DNA from: JBFGCA01 sp041567315
GTDB taxonomy: Bacteria > Acidobacteriota > Thermoanaerobaculia > Multivoradales > JAHEKO01
Direction of reading: 5' to 3'
Assembly: GCA_041567315.1 (NCBI GenBank)
Contig: JBFGCA010000030.1
Coordinates: forward strand, 1-44,714
Length of the DNA: 44,714 nt
Part shown: piece by piece, positions 6,961 through 19,800 of the stretch
Layout of the letters: each line of letters begins with the position of its first letter
How positions within the stretch are numbered: the first letter of the stretch is position 1
Notes under the pieces: generated by a model
Seen by the model: only the letters and a program-made list of their open reading frames with translations
Databases searched by the model: none
What the model was told of the DNA's origin: nothing
Position numbers and translations under genes: made by a program

Positions 6961-8182
6961 CGGCCGGGCCGCGGCGGCAGGCACCGCCCCGCCCCGCTTC
7001 GAGGTGGCGGTGGTGGGGGGCGGCATCGTCGGCCTCGCCACCGCCACCGCGCTGGCGGCGGGCGGGCGGCTGCCGCTGGTGGTGCTCGAGGCCGAGGCCG
7101 AGCTGGCGTCGCACCAGAGCGGCCGCAACAGTGGCGTCATCCACTCCGGGCTCTACTACCGGCCGGGCTCGGTCAAGGCCGAGCTGTGCGTCGCCGGCCG
7201 CGACGCCCTCTACCGCTTCTGCGAGGAGCGCGGCATCCCCCACCGGCGCTGCGGCAAGGTGGTGGTGGCGGTGCGACCGGAGGAGCTGCCGGCGCTCGAC
7301 GAGCTGGAGCGGCGTGGGCGGGCCAACGGGCTCGCGAGCCTGCGGCGGCTGTCTCCGGAGGAGATCCGCGAGTACGAGCCCCACGCCGCCGGGGTGGCGG
7401 CGCTGTGGGTGGGCGAGACCGGTGTCGTCGACTTCCGCGCGGTGTCGCGGGCGCTGGCCGACGAGCTGGAGTCGGCCGGCGCCGAGGTGCGGACCGGCTG
7501 GCGGGTCACCGGCATCGTCCAGCGGCCGGCCGAGATCGTCGTCACCACCCCGCGCGGCGAGGTGCGCTGCCGCCGGCTGATCAACTGCGCCGGGCTGCAG
7601 AGCGACCGCATCGCGCGGCTCGCCGGCGTCGAGCCCGCCGTCCGCATCGTGCCGTTTCGCGGCGAGTACTTCGCGCTCAAGCCCGACCGCTGCCGGCTGG
7701 TGCGCGCGGCGATCTACCCGGTGCCCGATCCGCGTCTGCCGTTCCTCGGCGTCCACCTGACCCGCGACCTCGAGGGCGGCGTGCACGCCGGACCCAACGC
7801 GGTGCTGGCCTGGCGCCGCGAGGGCTACAGCCGCCGCAGTTTCTCGCTTCGCGACGCCGCCGAGACGCTGGGCTTTCCGGGGACCTGGCGACTCGCCGCC
7901 CGCTTCTGGCGGGCCGGCGCCGCCGAGCTGCGCCGCTCGCTCAGCCGGCGGGCCTTTGCCGCCGACGTCGCCCGGCTGGTGCCCGAGATCGGCGCCGGCG
8001 ACCTCGTCCCCGCCCCCAGCGGGGTCCGCGCGCAGGCCGTCGACCGCGGCGGGCAGCCGCTCGACGACTTCTGCATCGAGCGCCGGGGCCGTACCGTCCA
8101 CGTGCTCAACGCGCCGTCGCCCGCCGCCACCGCCGCCCTCGCCATCGGCCGCCGGCTGGCCGAGCTGGCGCTGGCCGAGTAG
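6950..8182 (+). CDS. lhgO: L-2-hydroxyglutarate oxidase/dehydrogenase
   Basis: 410-residue FAD enzyme matching E. coli LhgO (YgaF) along its full length. It oxidises L-2-hydroxyglutarate, a toxic side product of central metabolism, to 2-oxoglutarate and passes electrons to the membrane quinone pool. Blocks seen: dinucleotide-binding VVGGGIVGLATA near the N-terminus, HQSGRNSGVIHSGLYY, the Gly-Val-Val-Asp-Phe segment, PFRGEYF, GVHLTRDLEGGVHAGPNAVLA, GVRAQAV and the final NAPSPAATAALAIG. The coding frame has no ATG ahead of the FAD motif. TTG 6950, which overlaps the PilZ gene by 11 nt, gives the family length, so this start is my choice and is less certain than the function. Confidence 0.92.
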   Translation: MSSDGRAAAAGTAPPRFEVAVVGGGIVGLATATALAAGGRLPLVVLEAEAELASHQSGRNSGVIHSGLYYRPGSVKAELCVAGRDALYRFCEERGIPHRRCGKVVVAVRPEELPALDELERRGRANGLASLRRLSPEEIREYEPHAAGVAALWVGETGVVDFRAVSRALADELESAGAEVRTGWRVTGIVQRPAEIVVTTPRGEVRCRRLINCAGLQSDRIARLAGVEPAVRIVPFRGEYFALKPDRCRLVRAAIYPVPDPRLPFLGVHLTRDLEGGVHAGPNAVLAWRREGYSRRSFSLRDAAETLGFPGTWRLAARFWRAGAAELRRSLSRRAFAADVARLVPEIGAGDLVPAPSGVRAQAVDRGGQPLDDFCIERRGRTVHVLNAPSPAATAALAIGRRLAELALAE

Positions 8183-8187
8183 CCAGG

Positions 8188-8628
8188 CTAGCTGCGCTCG
8201 ACGGCGGAGCGCAGCTCGTCGAGGGTGATCAAGCCCTTCTCGAGCAGCAGCGCGGTGATCGCCCGCACCAACCGCAGCAGCTCGCCGCGTCCCGGCGGGG
8301 TGGAAGGCGGCCGACCGACCAGCACCGCGGCCAGCTCGGCCGGCGCCGCCCGTTCGGCGACCTCGCGCCCGTCGTGCGGGACGCCGGTCCAGCGTGCCTC
8401 TTCTGGGGTCTGGCCGATGAAGAACTCCCGCGGTTCGGTACCCAGCACGCCCAGCGTCTCCACCAGGATGTCGAGCGACATCCGCTTGTCGCCGCGCAGG
8501 GCGTCGCCCAGGTAGCCGCGGCTCCGCCCCAGCTCTCTCTCGATCGCGGTGACCGAGGTGCCCCGCAGCTCGATCAGATACCTGAGCCGAGCCACGACCT
8601 CCTGCTTGAACCGCACCGGCTGCGCCAT
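8188..8628 (-). CDS. Small XRE-like helix-turn-helix regulator
   Basis: 146 residues. An N-terminal helix-turn-helix of the lambda-repressor/XRE type spans roughly residues 10-65 (LIELRGTSVTAIERELGRSRGYLGDALRG). A short linker follows, then a C-terminal helical region (ELLRLVRAITALLLEKGLITLDELRSAVE) that may mediate dimerisation. ATG 8628 is the natural start. Its upstream region is unusually A+T-rich for this window and holds an inverted repeat and a direct repeat that could be its own operator. It converges with lhgO, the two stops being only 5 nt apart. The targets are unknown. Confidence 0.8.
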   Translation of the reverse strand: MAQPVRFKQEVVARLRYLIELRGTSVTAIERELGRSRGYLGDALRGDKRMSLDILVETLGVLGTEPREFFIGQTPEEARWTGVPHDGREVAERAAPAELAAVLVGRPPSTPPGRGELLRLVRAITALLLEKGLITLDELRSAVERS

Positions 8629-8675
8629 GCCGCGGCTATCTTGGCACCTCGGCAGAGCAACCGGCTCGAAAGCAG

Positions 8676-8742
8676 AATATATCAGCTTTTTGCAGGATTC
8701 AAGCGCCGCTATGGCAGAAATCTCCTGCTTGACGCAGGAATC
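8676..8742 (-). promoter_or_regulatory. Candidate promoter and operator of the XRE-like gene
   Basis: On the minus strand TTGAAT (8702-8697) and TATATT (8681-8676) look like sigma-70 -35 and -10 boxes with a 15-bp spacer, shorter than ideal, about 48 nt before the ATG. Overlapping and just upstream lie GCAGGATTC (8692-8700), its near-copy GCAGGAATC (8734-8742) and the inverted half-site TCCTGC (8723-8728), the last two forming a 6-bp palindrome with a 5-base centre. The direct copies are 42 bp apart, about four helical turns. Confidence 0.5.
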
Positions 8743-8781
8743 TTCTACCGCGCGACGACCGACGGACGGCCGCGGGAGGGC

Positions 8782-9498
8782 TCAACCGGCGGCGGCGGCC
8801 AGCTCCACCAGGCGCTGGCGAGCCTCGGCCGGACCGTCCACCGGGCGCTCGAAGGCGAAGCGCAGCAGCCGGCGCTCGAACAGCAGATCGAACCCCTCGG
8901 CGTCGATGCCGGCGAAGGCCACCGGCTGCCCGTCGTCGCACGGCAGCCCCTTGAGCTGCCGGCAGTAGCGCCGCATCGCCTCCTGGTGGTCGGCGTCCAT
9001 GTGGTCGGCGATCGCCGCCTCCTGTTCGGCGCTGAACGGATTGGGCAGCGTAAATGCCGCCGGTGAGATCCAGCGGATGTCCCCGAACCCGCCGATGTAG
9101 CGGACCCGCACCGGCTCCAACCGGAAGAAGGCGAAGCCGTGGGTGCGGTGGTAGTCGCGAGTCCAGGGGAAGTGCCGGTAGTAGCGGCCGGCCTGCGGCC
9201 GCGGGTCGGCGAGCCGCTCCGCCCTCGCCAGATAGGTCAGCCGCGCGCCGGCCTGTGGGTCGCCGGCCGGCCGTTCCTCGGCGACCGTCAGCGACGCCCG
9301 GGGGTCGGCCAGCACGTTGCGGGTGTGCTGGGCGATGTCGGCGATGAGCAACAGCGGCCGACCCGCGCGGTCCAGGCAATAGGGAACCAGCGAGCCGAAG
9401 GGAAAGCCGGCGACCTCCACCGACAGGGTCGACAGGATGCCGACCTTGCGCTCCAGCAGGAGGTGGCGGGCGTCGCGGTGTCTGGCCGTCTCGTCCAT
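8782..9498 (-). CDS. HugZ-like pyridoxamine-5'-phosphate-oxidase-fold protein with DUF2470 tail
   Basis: 238 residues. The N-terminal split-barrel (about 8-150) has the flavin/heme-binding PNPOx-like pattern (LLLERKVGILSTLS, GFPFGSLVPYCLD, HTRNVLADPRASLTV, YYRHFPWTRDYHRTHGFAFFRLEP). The C-terminal part (about 165-238) matches the DUF2470 module of HugZ proteins (FSAEQEAAIADHMDADHQEAMRRYC). Relatives degrade or handle heme or bind flavin. Which of these applies here is not shown, as no heme-uptake genes are nearby. I prefer ATG 9498 to the GTG directly before it. It lies 67 bp downstream of the SDR gene's start-distal end, with a large palindrome between them. Confidence 0.85.
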   Translation of the reverse strand: MDETARHRDARHLLLERKVGILSTLSVEVAGFPFGSLVPYCLDRAGRPLLLIADIAQHTRNVLADPRASLTVAEERPAGDPQAGARLTYLARAERLADPRPQAGRYYRHFPWTRDYHRTHGFAFFRLEPVRVRYIGGFGDIRWISPAAFTLPNPFSAEQEAAIADHMDADHQEAMRRYCRQLKGLPCDDGQPVAFAGIDAEGFDLLFERRLLRFAFERPVDGPAEARQRLVELAAAAG

Positions 9499-9564
9499 CA
9501 CCGCCGGATCATAGCCCGCGCCGGGCCAGAAGGTCCCGCCGCTGGATCGCGTGACGGAGGGCGC

Positions 9565-9621
9565 CTAGCAGCCCGTGGTGGAAGTCAGTCGGCCGGGCGG
9601 ACTTCCACCGCGGGCTGCTAG
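9565..9621. repeat. 22-bp stem palindrome at the end of the SDR gene
   Basis: Bases 9565-9586 pair with 9600-9621 with a single G-T wobble, around a 13-base loop. Both ends read CTAG, and the TAG stop codon of the SDR gene (9620-9618, minus strand) is formed by one of them. It could act as a terminator or mRNA stabiliser between the SDR and HugZ-like genes, or be a REP-type repeat that inserted there. Confidence 0.8.
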
Positions 9622-10349
9622 AGGAACTGGCCGCCGTCGAGGCGCACCGTCACGCCGGTCATGAACTCCTGCCGCAGCAGGTGCAGCACGGCGTCGGCCA
9701 CCGCCTCCGCGCCGCCCGAGCGCCGCAGCGGCACCTGGCGCCGGACCAGCTCGGCCAGCGCCCCGGGCCCGGCGCCCGGCGGCGGCAGAATCGCGCCCAG
9801 TGCCACGGCGTTGACCCGGATGCGCGGCGCCAGCTCGAGGGCGGTCATCTCGGTCATCGTCCACAGCGCCGACTTGGTCAGCCGGTAGGCGAAGTGGTCG
9901 CCGGCCGGGCGGAAGATCCGCGCGTCGGTGACGTTGACTATGGCGCCGTGGCGGTCGCCGGGGAGCTGGGCGGCAAAGGCCTGGCTGAGCAGGAACGGCG
10001 CCCGCAGGTTGACCGCGAACTGCCGCTCCCAGACCTCGAGCCCGGTGTCGGTCAGGCCGCCCTCGAGGAACAGCGCCGCGCTGTTGATCAGCACGTCGAG
10101 ACGGCCGAATCGCTCCGCCGCCGCCGGCACCAGGCCGTGCGCGGCGGCGGCGTCCGCCAGGTCGGCGGCGCACAGGTCGGCCTCGACGCCCAGCGCCGCG
10201 GCCTCGGCGCGGGGCCGGCGGGCCGCCGCCGCCGAACTCGCATAGTGGATCACCAGCCGGCAGCCGGCGCCCGCCAGCGCCAGGCTCAGGGCGCGGCCGA
10301 TCCTCACCGCACCGCCGGTGACCAGCGCTACCTTGCCTTCGAGATCCAC
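9618..10349 (-). CDS. SDR-family oxidoreductase, pteridine reductase-like (FolM/PTR1 type)
   Basis: 243-residue Rossmann-fold NAD(P)H reductase. It shows the cofactor loop TGGAVRIG (about 10-17), the NSAALF motif (NAG equivalent), the catalytic Tyr-x3-Lys as YRLTK, and the RVNAVALGAILPP and LDGGQFL ends. TGG-x-RIG and the RVN(A/S)-(V/I)AxGxIL block resemble pteridine reductases of the FolM kind, which regenerate tetrahydropterins/folates, but other SDR substrates are possible. The start is GTG 10349. AGGAG lies only about 1 nt upstream of it, unusually close, so the true start may differ slightly. It is expressed with the HugZ-like gene downstream unless the palindrome terminates. Confidence 0.85.
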   Translation of the reverse strand: MDLEGKVALVTGGAVRIGRALSLALAGAGCRLVIHYASSAAAARRPRAEAAALGVEADLCAADLADAAAAHGLVPAAAERFGRLDVLINSAALFLEGGLTDTGLEVWERQFAVNLRAPFLLSQAFAAQLPGDRHGAIVNVTDARIFRPAGDHFAYRLTKSALWTMTEMTALELAPRIRVNAVALGAILPPPGAGPGALAELVRRQVPLRRSGGAEAVADAVLHLLRQEFMTGVTVRLDGGQFL

Positions 10350-10428
10350 GCTCCTCGTCCCCCCCGGCCGGCCTGACGAATGAGGATTCTATCGGCCGGC
10401 GATCCCGACCCTCGGTCGCCGACCCGAG

Positions 10429-10449
10429 CCTCGGTCGGACGACCGAAGG
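10429..10449 (-). terminator. Small hairpin downstream of the TPR gene
   Basis: CGGTC/GACCG with a GGAC loop, inside nearly symmetrical CCTCGGTCG and CGACCGAAGG arms, 15 bases past the TPR stop on the minus strand. The word CCTCGGTCG also occurs just before it, as a direct repeat. No T-run follows. Confidence 0.3.
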
Positions 10450-10463
10450 AGGGGCGCCACCGA

Positions 10464-11864
10464 TCAGGGAGACCGGAGAAGTGACTGCTCGGGGAGGAGC
10501 GCCCCCGGGCCCTGGACGCTCCCCTTTCTGGGGGGACGGGGCCGGAACCGCCGGCTCGGATCGCTCTCCAGCTCCTCGAGAAAACGGGACACCGCCCGCA
10601 CCGCCAGCGCCGTCTCGCGGTCTTCGTCGGCCGCCCGCACCAGGAACACCAGCGCGGCGATGGCCTCGCGGTGCAACCGGCGCGAGCGGAAGATGGCCAG
10701 CACCTCCTCGGCGAGCCGCCGGACCTGCTGCGTCCAACCCAGCTCGGCGTAGGTGGCGGCCAGCTCGAGCGACACGTGCGCCGCCTCGAAGGCGAGACCC
10801 AGCTCGGCGAAACCCTCCTGCGCGATGCGGAACTGGCACGCTGCCTCGTGCAGCCGCCGCTGCTTGAGCAGCACCGACCCTTCGAGCCAGTGCCGGCGCA
10901 GCTGCTCGGAACGCGAGCCGACCTCCTCGTAGAGCCCGGCGGCGTCGCGCAGACAGCCCAGCGCCTCGTCCAGCTGTCCGGCCTCGGAGTAGGCCAGCGC
11001 CAGGTCGTGATAGATGGCCAGCACCACCTTGGGCTCGCGCTCCGGCTCGACCAGCGTCGCCGCCACCGCCGCTGCCCGGATGGCACGGTGCGGCCGGCCG
11101 GCCTCACAGAGCATCACACTGCGGTCGATCAGCATCTTGCCCGCCATGTGCCGGTCGCCCAGGCTGCGGTAGAGCTGGTAGGCGCGGTCGTTGGCCTCGA
11201 GGGCCTCGAGCGAGCGGCCCTGGTCGCTGCGCAGCAGGGCCTCACGGCCCCTGAGGAGCGCCAGCTCGACCGGGTCGCGTGACCCCTGGCGATAGAGGGC
11301 GTAGGCGCTCCCCAGCGACCTCTCCGCCGCGGCCAGGTCGGAGGCCCGGCGCTGGGCGTTGCTCAGCCACGCCCGCGCCCGGCAGCGCAGGTCGTTGATC
11401 AGCTCCAGCGGGTAACGCGACGCCGGCAGCGAGTCCGCGACCAGGGCGGCGAGCTCGGCCAGCCGCACCGCCTCGTCGGGATCTTCGCCCACCCGCCGGT
11501 GACTTTCCTCGCACAGATCGCGCACCAGGGCCGCGGTCTGGAAGCGCCGCCGGTGGCGGACGATGAGCTGCTGGCGCGGCGGCGGGTGCCTCAACAGCTC
11601 GCGGAGCAGGGCCGGCGCTCGGATGCGCTCGGCGGCGACCCGATCGACCAGCTCGGGGGCCGCCCGGCGGATGGCCTCCAGGAGCGTCTCGCCGGCCGCC
11701 AGCTCTTCCCGCGGCGGCCGGTCCGAGAACCGCCGTCGCACGATCGACTGGCAGACCGGACAGGCGCTCAGCAGGTGGCGTACAACGCGGCGCGAGGCGG
11801 TGCCGGCCTCCAGCCGGCCCTCGACGAACCGCCGGATTTCGCCGGCCGTCGGATGATCATCCAT
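10464..11864 (-). CDS. Zinc-finger-like/TPR protein, partner of the XRE regulator
   Basis: 466 residues. The first about 45 carry an anti-sigma-like metal site (a His near the N-terminus, then HLLSACPVC, a His-x4-Cys-x2-Cys variant of the zf-HC2 pattern). The rest is alpha-helical with several tetratricopeptide-like repeats (SLEALEANDRAYQLYRSLGD, ALGCLRDAAGLYEEVGSRSEQ, EAACQFRIAQEGFAELG, LGWTQQVRRLAEEVLAIF). No membrane segment is seen, so it is cytosolic. ATG 11864 overlaps the end of the XRE gene by 8 nt, suggesting coupled translation and a physical partnership in which the TPR/zinc protein modulates the DNA-binding protein. That partnership is inference. An in-frame GTG at 11882 is an alternative start. 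Confidence 0.82.
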   Translation of the reverse strand: MDDHPTAGEIRRFVEGRLEAGTASRRVVRHLLSACPVCQSIVRRRFSDRPPREELAAGETLLEAIRRAAPELVDRVAAERIRAPALLRELLRHPPPRQQLIVRHRRRFQTAALVRDLCEESHRRVGEDPDEAVRLAELAALVADSLPASRYPLELINDLRCRARAWLSNAQRRASDLAAAERSLGSAYALYRQGSRDPVELALLRGREALLRSDQGRSLEALEANDRAYQLYRSLGDRHMAGKMLIDRSVMLCEAGRPHRAIRAAAVAATLVEPEREPKVVLAIYHDLALAYSEAGQLDEALGCLRDAAGLYEEVGSRSEQLRRHWLEGSVLLKQRRLHEAACQFRIAQEGFAELGLAFEAAHVSLELAATYAELGWTQQVRRLAEEVLAIFRSRRLHREAIAALVFLVRAADEDRETALAVRAVSRFLEELESDPSRRFRPRPPRKGSVQGPGALLPEQSLLRSP

Positions 11865-12372
11865 CCTGGGCTTCCCCGCCACTGCTGGCGGGTGGGGTCG
11901 CCGGCTCCGGACGGCGATCCAGCTCCTTGCCCAGGGCTTCGCGGACCGCCCGCTCGGCCAGCTCGCGCAGCAATGCCTGCAGATCCGCGAAGGCCACGCC
12001 GTGGATGAGGGCCGCCTGCAGCGGCAGGCCCGCGCCGGCCGCGGCCACCGCCACCGGCTCGGCGATGGCGGCGGCGGTGGGGTCGGCGAGCGGCGACGGG
12101 GCTAGGCTGCGCTCGGCCGGGTCCCGCCCGCCCTCGGCCACCGGCTCGGCGAGCAGACGGGCCAGCTCCAGCAGGTCCCAGCCGAAAGCGTCCAGGATGC
12201 CGTCGAGCGCCGCCCGCTCGGGCAGCTGGTGGCCCTTCTCGTAGCGGCTCAGGGTCGAGCGGTTGACCCCGATGAGCCGGGCCAGCTTGCGCTGATTCCA
12301 GCCGCGGAGCCGCCGTTCGCGGCGGATGACCTCGCCGACGGAGGCGAACGCGGATTCTCTTTGTTGCGACAC
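11857..12372 (-). CDS. XRE-family transcriptional regulator
   Basis: 171 residues. A classical XRE helix-turn-helix spans residues about 13-66 (IRRERRLRGWNQRKLARLIGVNRSTLSRYEKGHQLP). An alanine/proline-rich, low-complexity linker follows, then a C-terminal helical segment (FADLQALLRELAERAVREALGKEL) that may bind its partner. GTG 12372 gives a normal XRE N-terminus; a further-upstream TTG at 12411 is possible. The gene overlaps the TPR/zinc-finger gene, which makes an operon of sensor-like and DNA-binding partners. The targets are unknown. Confidence 0.85.
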   Translation of the reverse strand: MSQQRESAFASVGEVIRRERRLRGWNQRKLARLIGVNRSTLSRYEKGHQLPERAALDGILDAFGWDLLELARLLAEPVAEGGRDPAERSLAPSPLADPTAAAIAEPVAVAAAGAGLPLQAALIHGVAFADLQALLRELAERAVREALGKELDRRPEPATPPASSGGEAQDG

Positions 12373-12501
12373 CCGGAGCCCGATTCTAGCGCCGGCGTGA
12401 TGCGAACGCAACCTTTCGAGTCGGGGCGAACGGTCAGAGGGGGATCGTAGCCGGCGTTGTGCGGTCAGACCGGCCGGCTGCCGCCATCCGTTGCGGGAGG
12501 C

Positions 12502-15656
<3,155 letters not shown>

Positions 15657-15660
<4 letters not shown>

Positions 15661-16889
15661 TCGGCTGGCTTCTGGGGCCGGCGGGAGGCGGGCGCGGGCG
15701 CGGCGCCACCGGAAGCGGCGGCGCCGCCCAGGACCCGCGCCGGGGTGCCGTCGCTCAGTCCGTCCTGGCCGACCACCACCACCAGCTCCCCCTCGGCAAG
15801 ACCGGTGACCACCTCGACGTCGGCGCCCTCGCTGAAGCCGAGCTCGACCTCGCGGCGCCGCGCTACTCCGTTTTCGACCACGTAGACGGTGTCCCCCAGA
15901 CCCTCCAGCGAGAGCGCCGCCTTGGGCATCACCAGCGCGCCGTCGCGGGTGGCGGTCTCGAGATACACGCGGGCGAACATGCCGGGCGTGAGCCGTGGCT
16001 CGCGCCGCACCTGGAGGGTGACCCTGACCGTGCCGGTGGCGGCGTCGACCACCGGCCGGATCCGCAGCACCTCGGCGGCGAAGCGTTCCCCGGGCCAGGT
16101 CTCGAGGGTGAGGTAGGCGGGCTGCCCCAGCCGCACCTTGCCGAGGTCGCGCTCGGGCACCTGGATGGGACACAGCAGCGGCTCGAAGTCGGAAAGCCGG
16201 AAGAGCGCGGTGCCGGGGGCAACCTGCTGCGCCGGGTCGACGTAGCGGGCGACCACTACGCCGGCGAACGGCGCCCGCACCTCGGCGTAGCCGAGCTGCA
16301 GCCGGTCGGCGGTGTGCTGGGCGCGGGCGGTGTCGTGGCGGCTCAGCGCCTGCTCGTAGGCCTCCGGGCTGATGAGCTGCTCCAGCCGCAGCCGCTCGGC
16401 GCGCTCGAAGGCCAGCCGCGCCTCGTTGAAGGCCGCCTCGGACATCCGCGCCTGGGCCTCGAGCTCGCTCTCGTCGAGCCGCGCCATGAGCTGACCACGC
16501 GCCACCACGTCGCCCTCCTCGACCTTGAGCTCGACCACCGGCGCCGACACCCGGGCGACGATCTCCACCTCGTTCTCGGCCTCCAGGGTGCCGTTGGTCT
16601 CGATGTAGGAGGAGATCGCCCGCCGCGTGACCGGCACCGCCTCCACCGGCACCGCCGGGGTCTCCTCGGCGCCGGGCGGACCGCCGCTGGCGCCGCCCCA
16701 CCGCCGCTCGCCCCCTTGCCGGTGCTGCTGCGAGGGCTCGCCGTCGGCCGGAGGGCCATCCCCACCGCCACAGCCGGCGGCCAGGCCGAGCGCCAGCAGC
16801 AGGATCACGGGCGCCGCCGGCCCGCGCGCCGGCCGCCCGATCGGGGTCCCCCTCGCAGCCCTCGCCGGCGCCTTCTTCGGGGTGCTCAC
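15657..16889 (-). CDS. RND periplasmic adaptor (membrane-fusion lipoprotein)
   Basis: 410 residues. Residues 28-40 form a lipoprotein-type signal ending LAAGC (Cys40 lipidated), followed by a Gly/Gln-rich linker. It then shows the membrane-fusion fold: a lipoyl half-motif (GTLEAENEVEIVARVSAPVVELKVEEGDVVARGQLMARLDES), an alpha-helical hairpin (about 125-180), the second lipoyl half (YAEVRAPFAGVVVARYVDPAQQVAPGTALFRLSD) and beta-barrel plus membrane-proximal domains. It joins the inner-membrane pump to an outer-membrane channel. GTG 16889 overlaps the upstream permease stop by 4 nt, and its own stop overlaps the downstream permease start by 4 nt, so one adaptor is translated between two permeases. 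Confidence 0.92.
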
Positions 16890-19800
16890 CGGGCGCCTCC
16901 GGTGGCCGCCGCCGCCACCCGGCGCCCGAAAAGGCCCAGGTCGTCCATCAGCGAGTAGACGGTGGGGATGATCATCAGGGTCAGGAAGGTCGAGGTGGTC
17001 AGCCCACCGACGATCACCAGCCCGATCGGCGCCCACGACGCCGCCCGCCCCTCCACCTCGCCGAACCAGCCGGGCAGCAGGAAGGGGGCGACCATCGGCA
17101 GCAGGCCCAGGATGGTGGTGGCGGCGGTGATCAGGATGGGCCGCAGCCGGTGGACGCCGCCCAGCAGGATGGCCTCGTCGCGCGCCAGCCCGGTCGAGCG
17201 CAGGTAGTTGACGTGGTCGATGAGCACGATGGCGTTGTTGACGACGACGCCCAGCAGCACGATCAGCCCGATCAGGGTCATCGAGTCCCAGGGCTGGGAG
17301 GCCAGCTTCATGACCACCCCCACCCCGAGCAGCGCGAAGGGCACCGAGAACATGATGGTCAGCGGCTGGGCGAAGCTCTCGAAGAGGGCCGCCAGCAGCA
17401 TGTAGACCAGCGGCAGCGCGAACAGCAGGGCGAACAGCGCCCCCTCCTGGTCCTGCTGCTGGAAGCGGTTCCAGCGCCCGAAACTCCACTCGTAGCCCGG
17501 CGGCAGCCGCAGCCCCTCCATCAGCCGCGAGATGGCGTTCATGGCGGTGAAGGAAGCGGTGGGCGTACTGGTGTTGGCCGACACGGTGACCTTGGCGCGG
17601 TGGTTCTCGCGCTCGATGCTGCGCGGTCCGGCCACCCGCTCGAAAGCGGCCAAGGCGGCGAGCGGTAGCGGTGCCGAGGCGGCGAAGACCGGCAGGTTCT
17701 TGAGCTGATCCAGGGTCTCACGGTCCTCTTCGCGGTAGGTCACCACCAGGTCGACCTCGCGCTCGCCGGTCTTGAACTGGCCCACCGCCCGGCGCGACAG
17801 CGCGCCGCTGACCGCGAAGGCCACGCGCTGCGCCGACAGCCCGGCCTGCACCGCCCGCTGGCGCTCGACCTTGACGTGGATCTCCTCGTCGCCGCTCTCG
17901 AGCGAGGTGTCGACGTCGCGGATCATCGGCAGCGCCGCCAGCTCCGCGGCCACCCGCCCGGCCAGCAGCTCGAGCACCGCCGGCTCGTCGCCCATCAGCT
18001 CGACCTCGACGCCGGTAAAGCCGTGCCTGCCGGGCCCGGCGACGATCCGCAGCTCGACCCCCGCCTTCTCGGGCAGCAGCCGGCGCAGGCGGTCGCGTGC
18101 CTCGGCGGTGGTCAGCTCGCTCACCTCCTCCTCCTCGAGGAAGACGTCGAACTGCCGGCTGCGCCGCCAGCTGGCCCGCGAGCGGCCGGTCGAGCGGTCG
18201 TAGGCGTAGCTGACGTCGGCGATCCCCAGCTCCTCCCGGTGGGTGTCGAGCAGCTCGTAGAGCTCGCGGTAGAGGGCGTGGGTCTGCTCCAGCGAGTACT
18301 GGCGCGGGGTGTCCACCTTGAGGATGACCTGGCGCTCCAGCGAGCGGCTGGTGAAGGAGCGCTCGATGGTAGTGAACAGGTAGATCACGCCGGCGAACAT
18401 CGCCAACATCGACAGCATGAAGGCGAAGCGATGGTGCAGGGTAAAGGCCAGCAGCCGGCGGTAGAAGCGGCTGAGCACGGCGAAGAACCGCTGCGGGCGG
18501 GCGCTCTGGCGCTCGAGCAGCGGCACCGCCGCCATCGGCACCACGGTCAGGGCCACCAGCAAAGACGCGACGATGACGATGCAGACGCTGATCCCAATGT
18601 TTTGCATGTAGAGCTTGAACCGCATGCCGGTGGTCAGGAAGATCAGCGGCAGGAAGACGCACAGCGTGCTGGCGGTCGAGGCCAGGATCGGCAGCGTCAC
18701 CTCGCTGGCGCCGCGCAGGGCGGCGGTGCGGGCGTCCTCGCCCAGCTCGTTGCGGTGCCGGAAGATGGACTCGATGACCACCACCGAGTTGTCGACCAGC
18801 ATCCCCAGCGCCAGCATCAGCCCGGCCAGGCTGACCACGTTGAGGGTCAGCTCCTCGGCGCCGGCCTGGCGCAGCAGATAGAGCAGCACGAAGGCAGCCA
18901 CCACCGACAGCGGCATGGCCAGCGCCACCAGCGCCGTGGTCCGCCAGCGCCTCAGGAAGAGGAAGACCGCGCCCATCGCCAGCAGCCCACCCACCAGACC
19001 GGCGTCGCGGAGCTGGCCGAGGCCCTGGATGACGTCGCGCGAGGCGTCCTGGTAGACGCGCACCGCCAGCCCCTCGGCCTCGGGGAGCGCGAGGATCGCC
19101 TCCAGCTCGCGCTTGACCGGCGCCACCACCGCCAGCACGTTGGCGGTCGACACCTTGTTGACCGCCACGGTCACCGCCTCGACGCCGTTGAGATAGTTGA
19201 ACTCCTCCTGCTCGGGGAAGGTGTAGCGCACCTCGGCGACGTCGCCGAGCCGCAGGCCCGCGCCGTCGATCGGCAACCGGCGCACCTCCTCCGGGGTGGC
19301 CAGCTCGCCGACCACCCGCACCAACAGCTCGCGGTCGCCGGCCGGCACCTCGCCGGCGGTCAGGTTGAGGTTGCCCGAGCGCAGCAGGGCCAGCAGCTCG
19401 CGGACCTCCACCCGGTGGGCGCGCAGCCGCGCCGGGTCGAGCGCCACCTGCAGCTCGGGCAGCCGCATGCCGCCGACGCTCACCTGGGCGACCCCCGGCA
19501 ACCGCTCGAGACGGCGCTGCACCACCTCCTCGGTGAAGCGGTAGAGCCGCTCGGCCGGCCACGGGGCGCTGAGGTCGAAGCGCAGCACCGGGATCTCGGT
19601 GCTCTGGAAGCGCCGCACGGTCACCCGCTCGAGGTCGTCCGGCAGCAGGTGCCGCACCCGCTCGAGACGGTCGCGGACCTCGACCGCCGCCATCTCCATG
19701 TCGGTGCCGTCGATAAAGGAGATCCGCACCCGGGCGCCGTCGCTGGCGGCGCTCGCCGACAGCGTCTCGATGCCGTTGATGGTCCCCAGCACGTCCTCGA

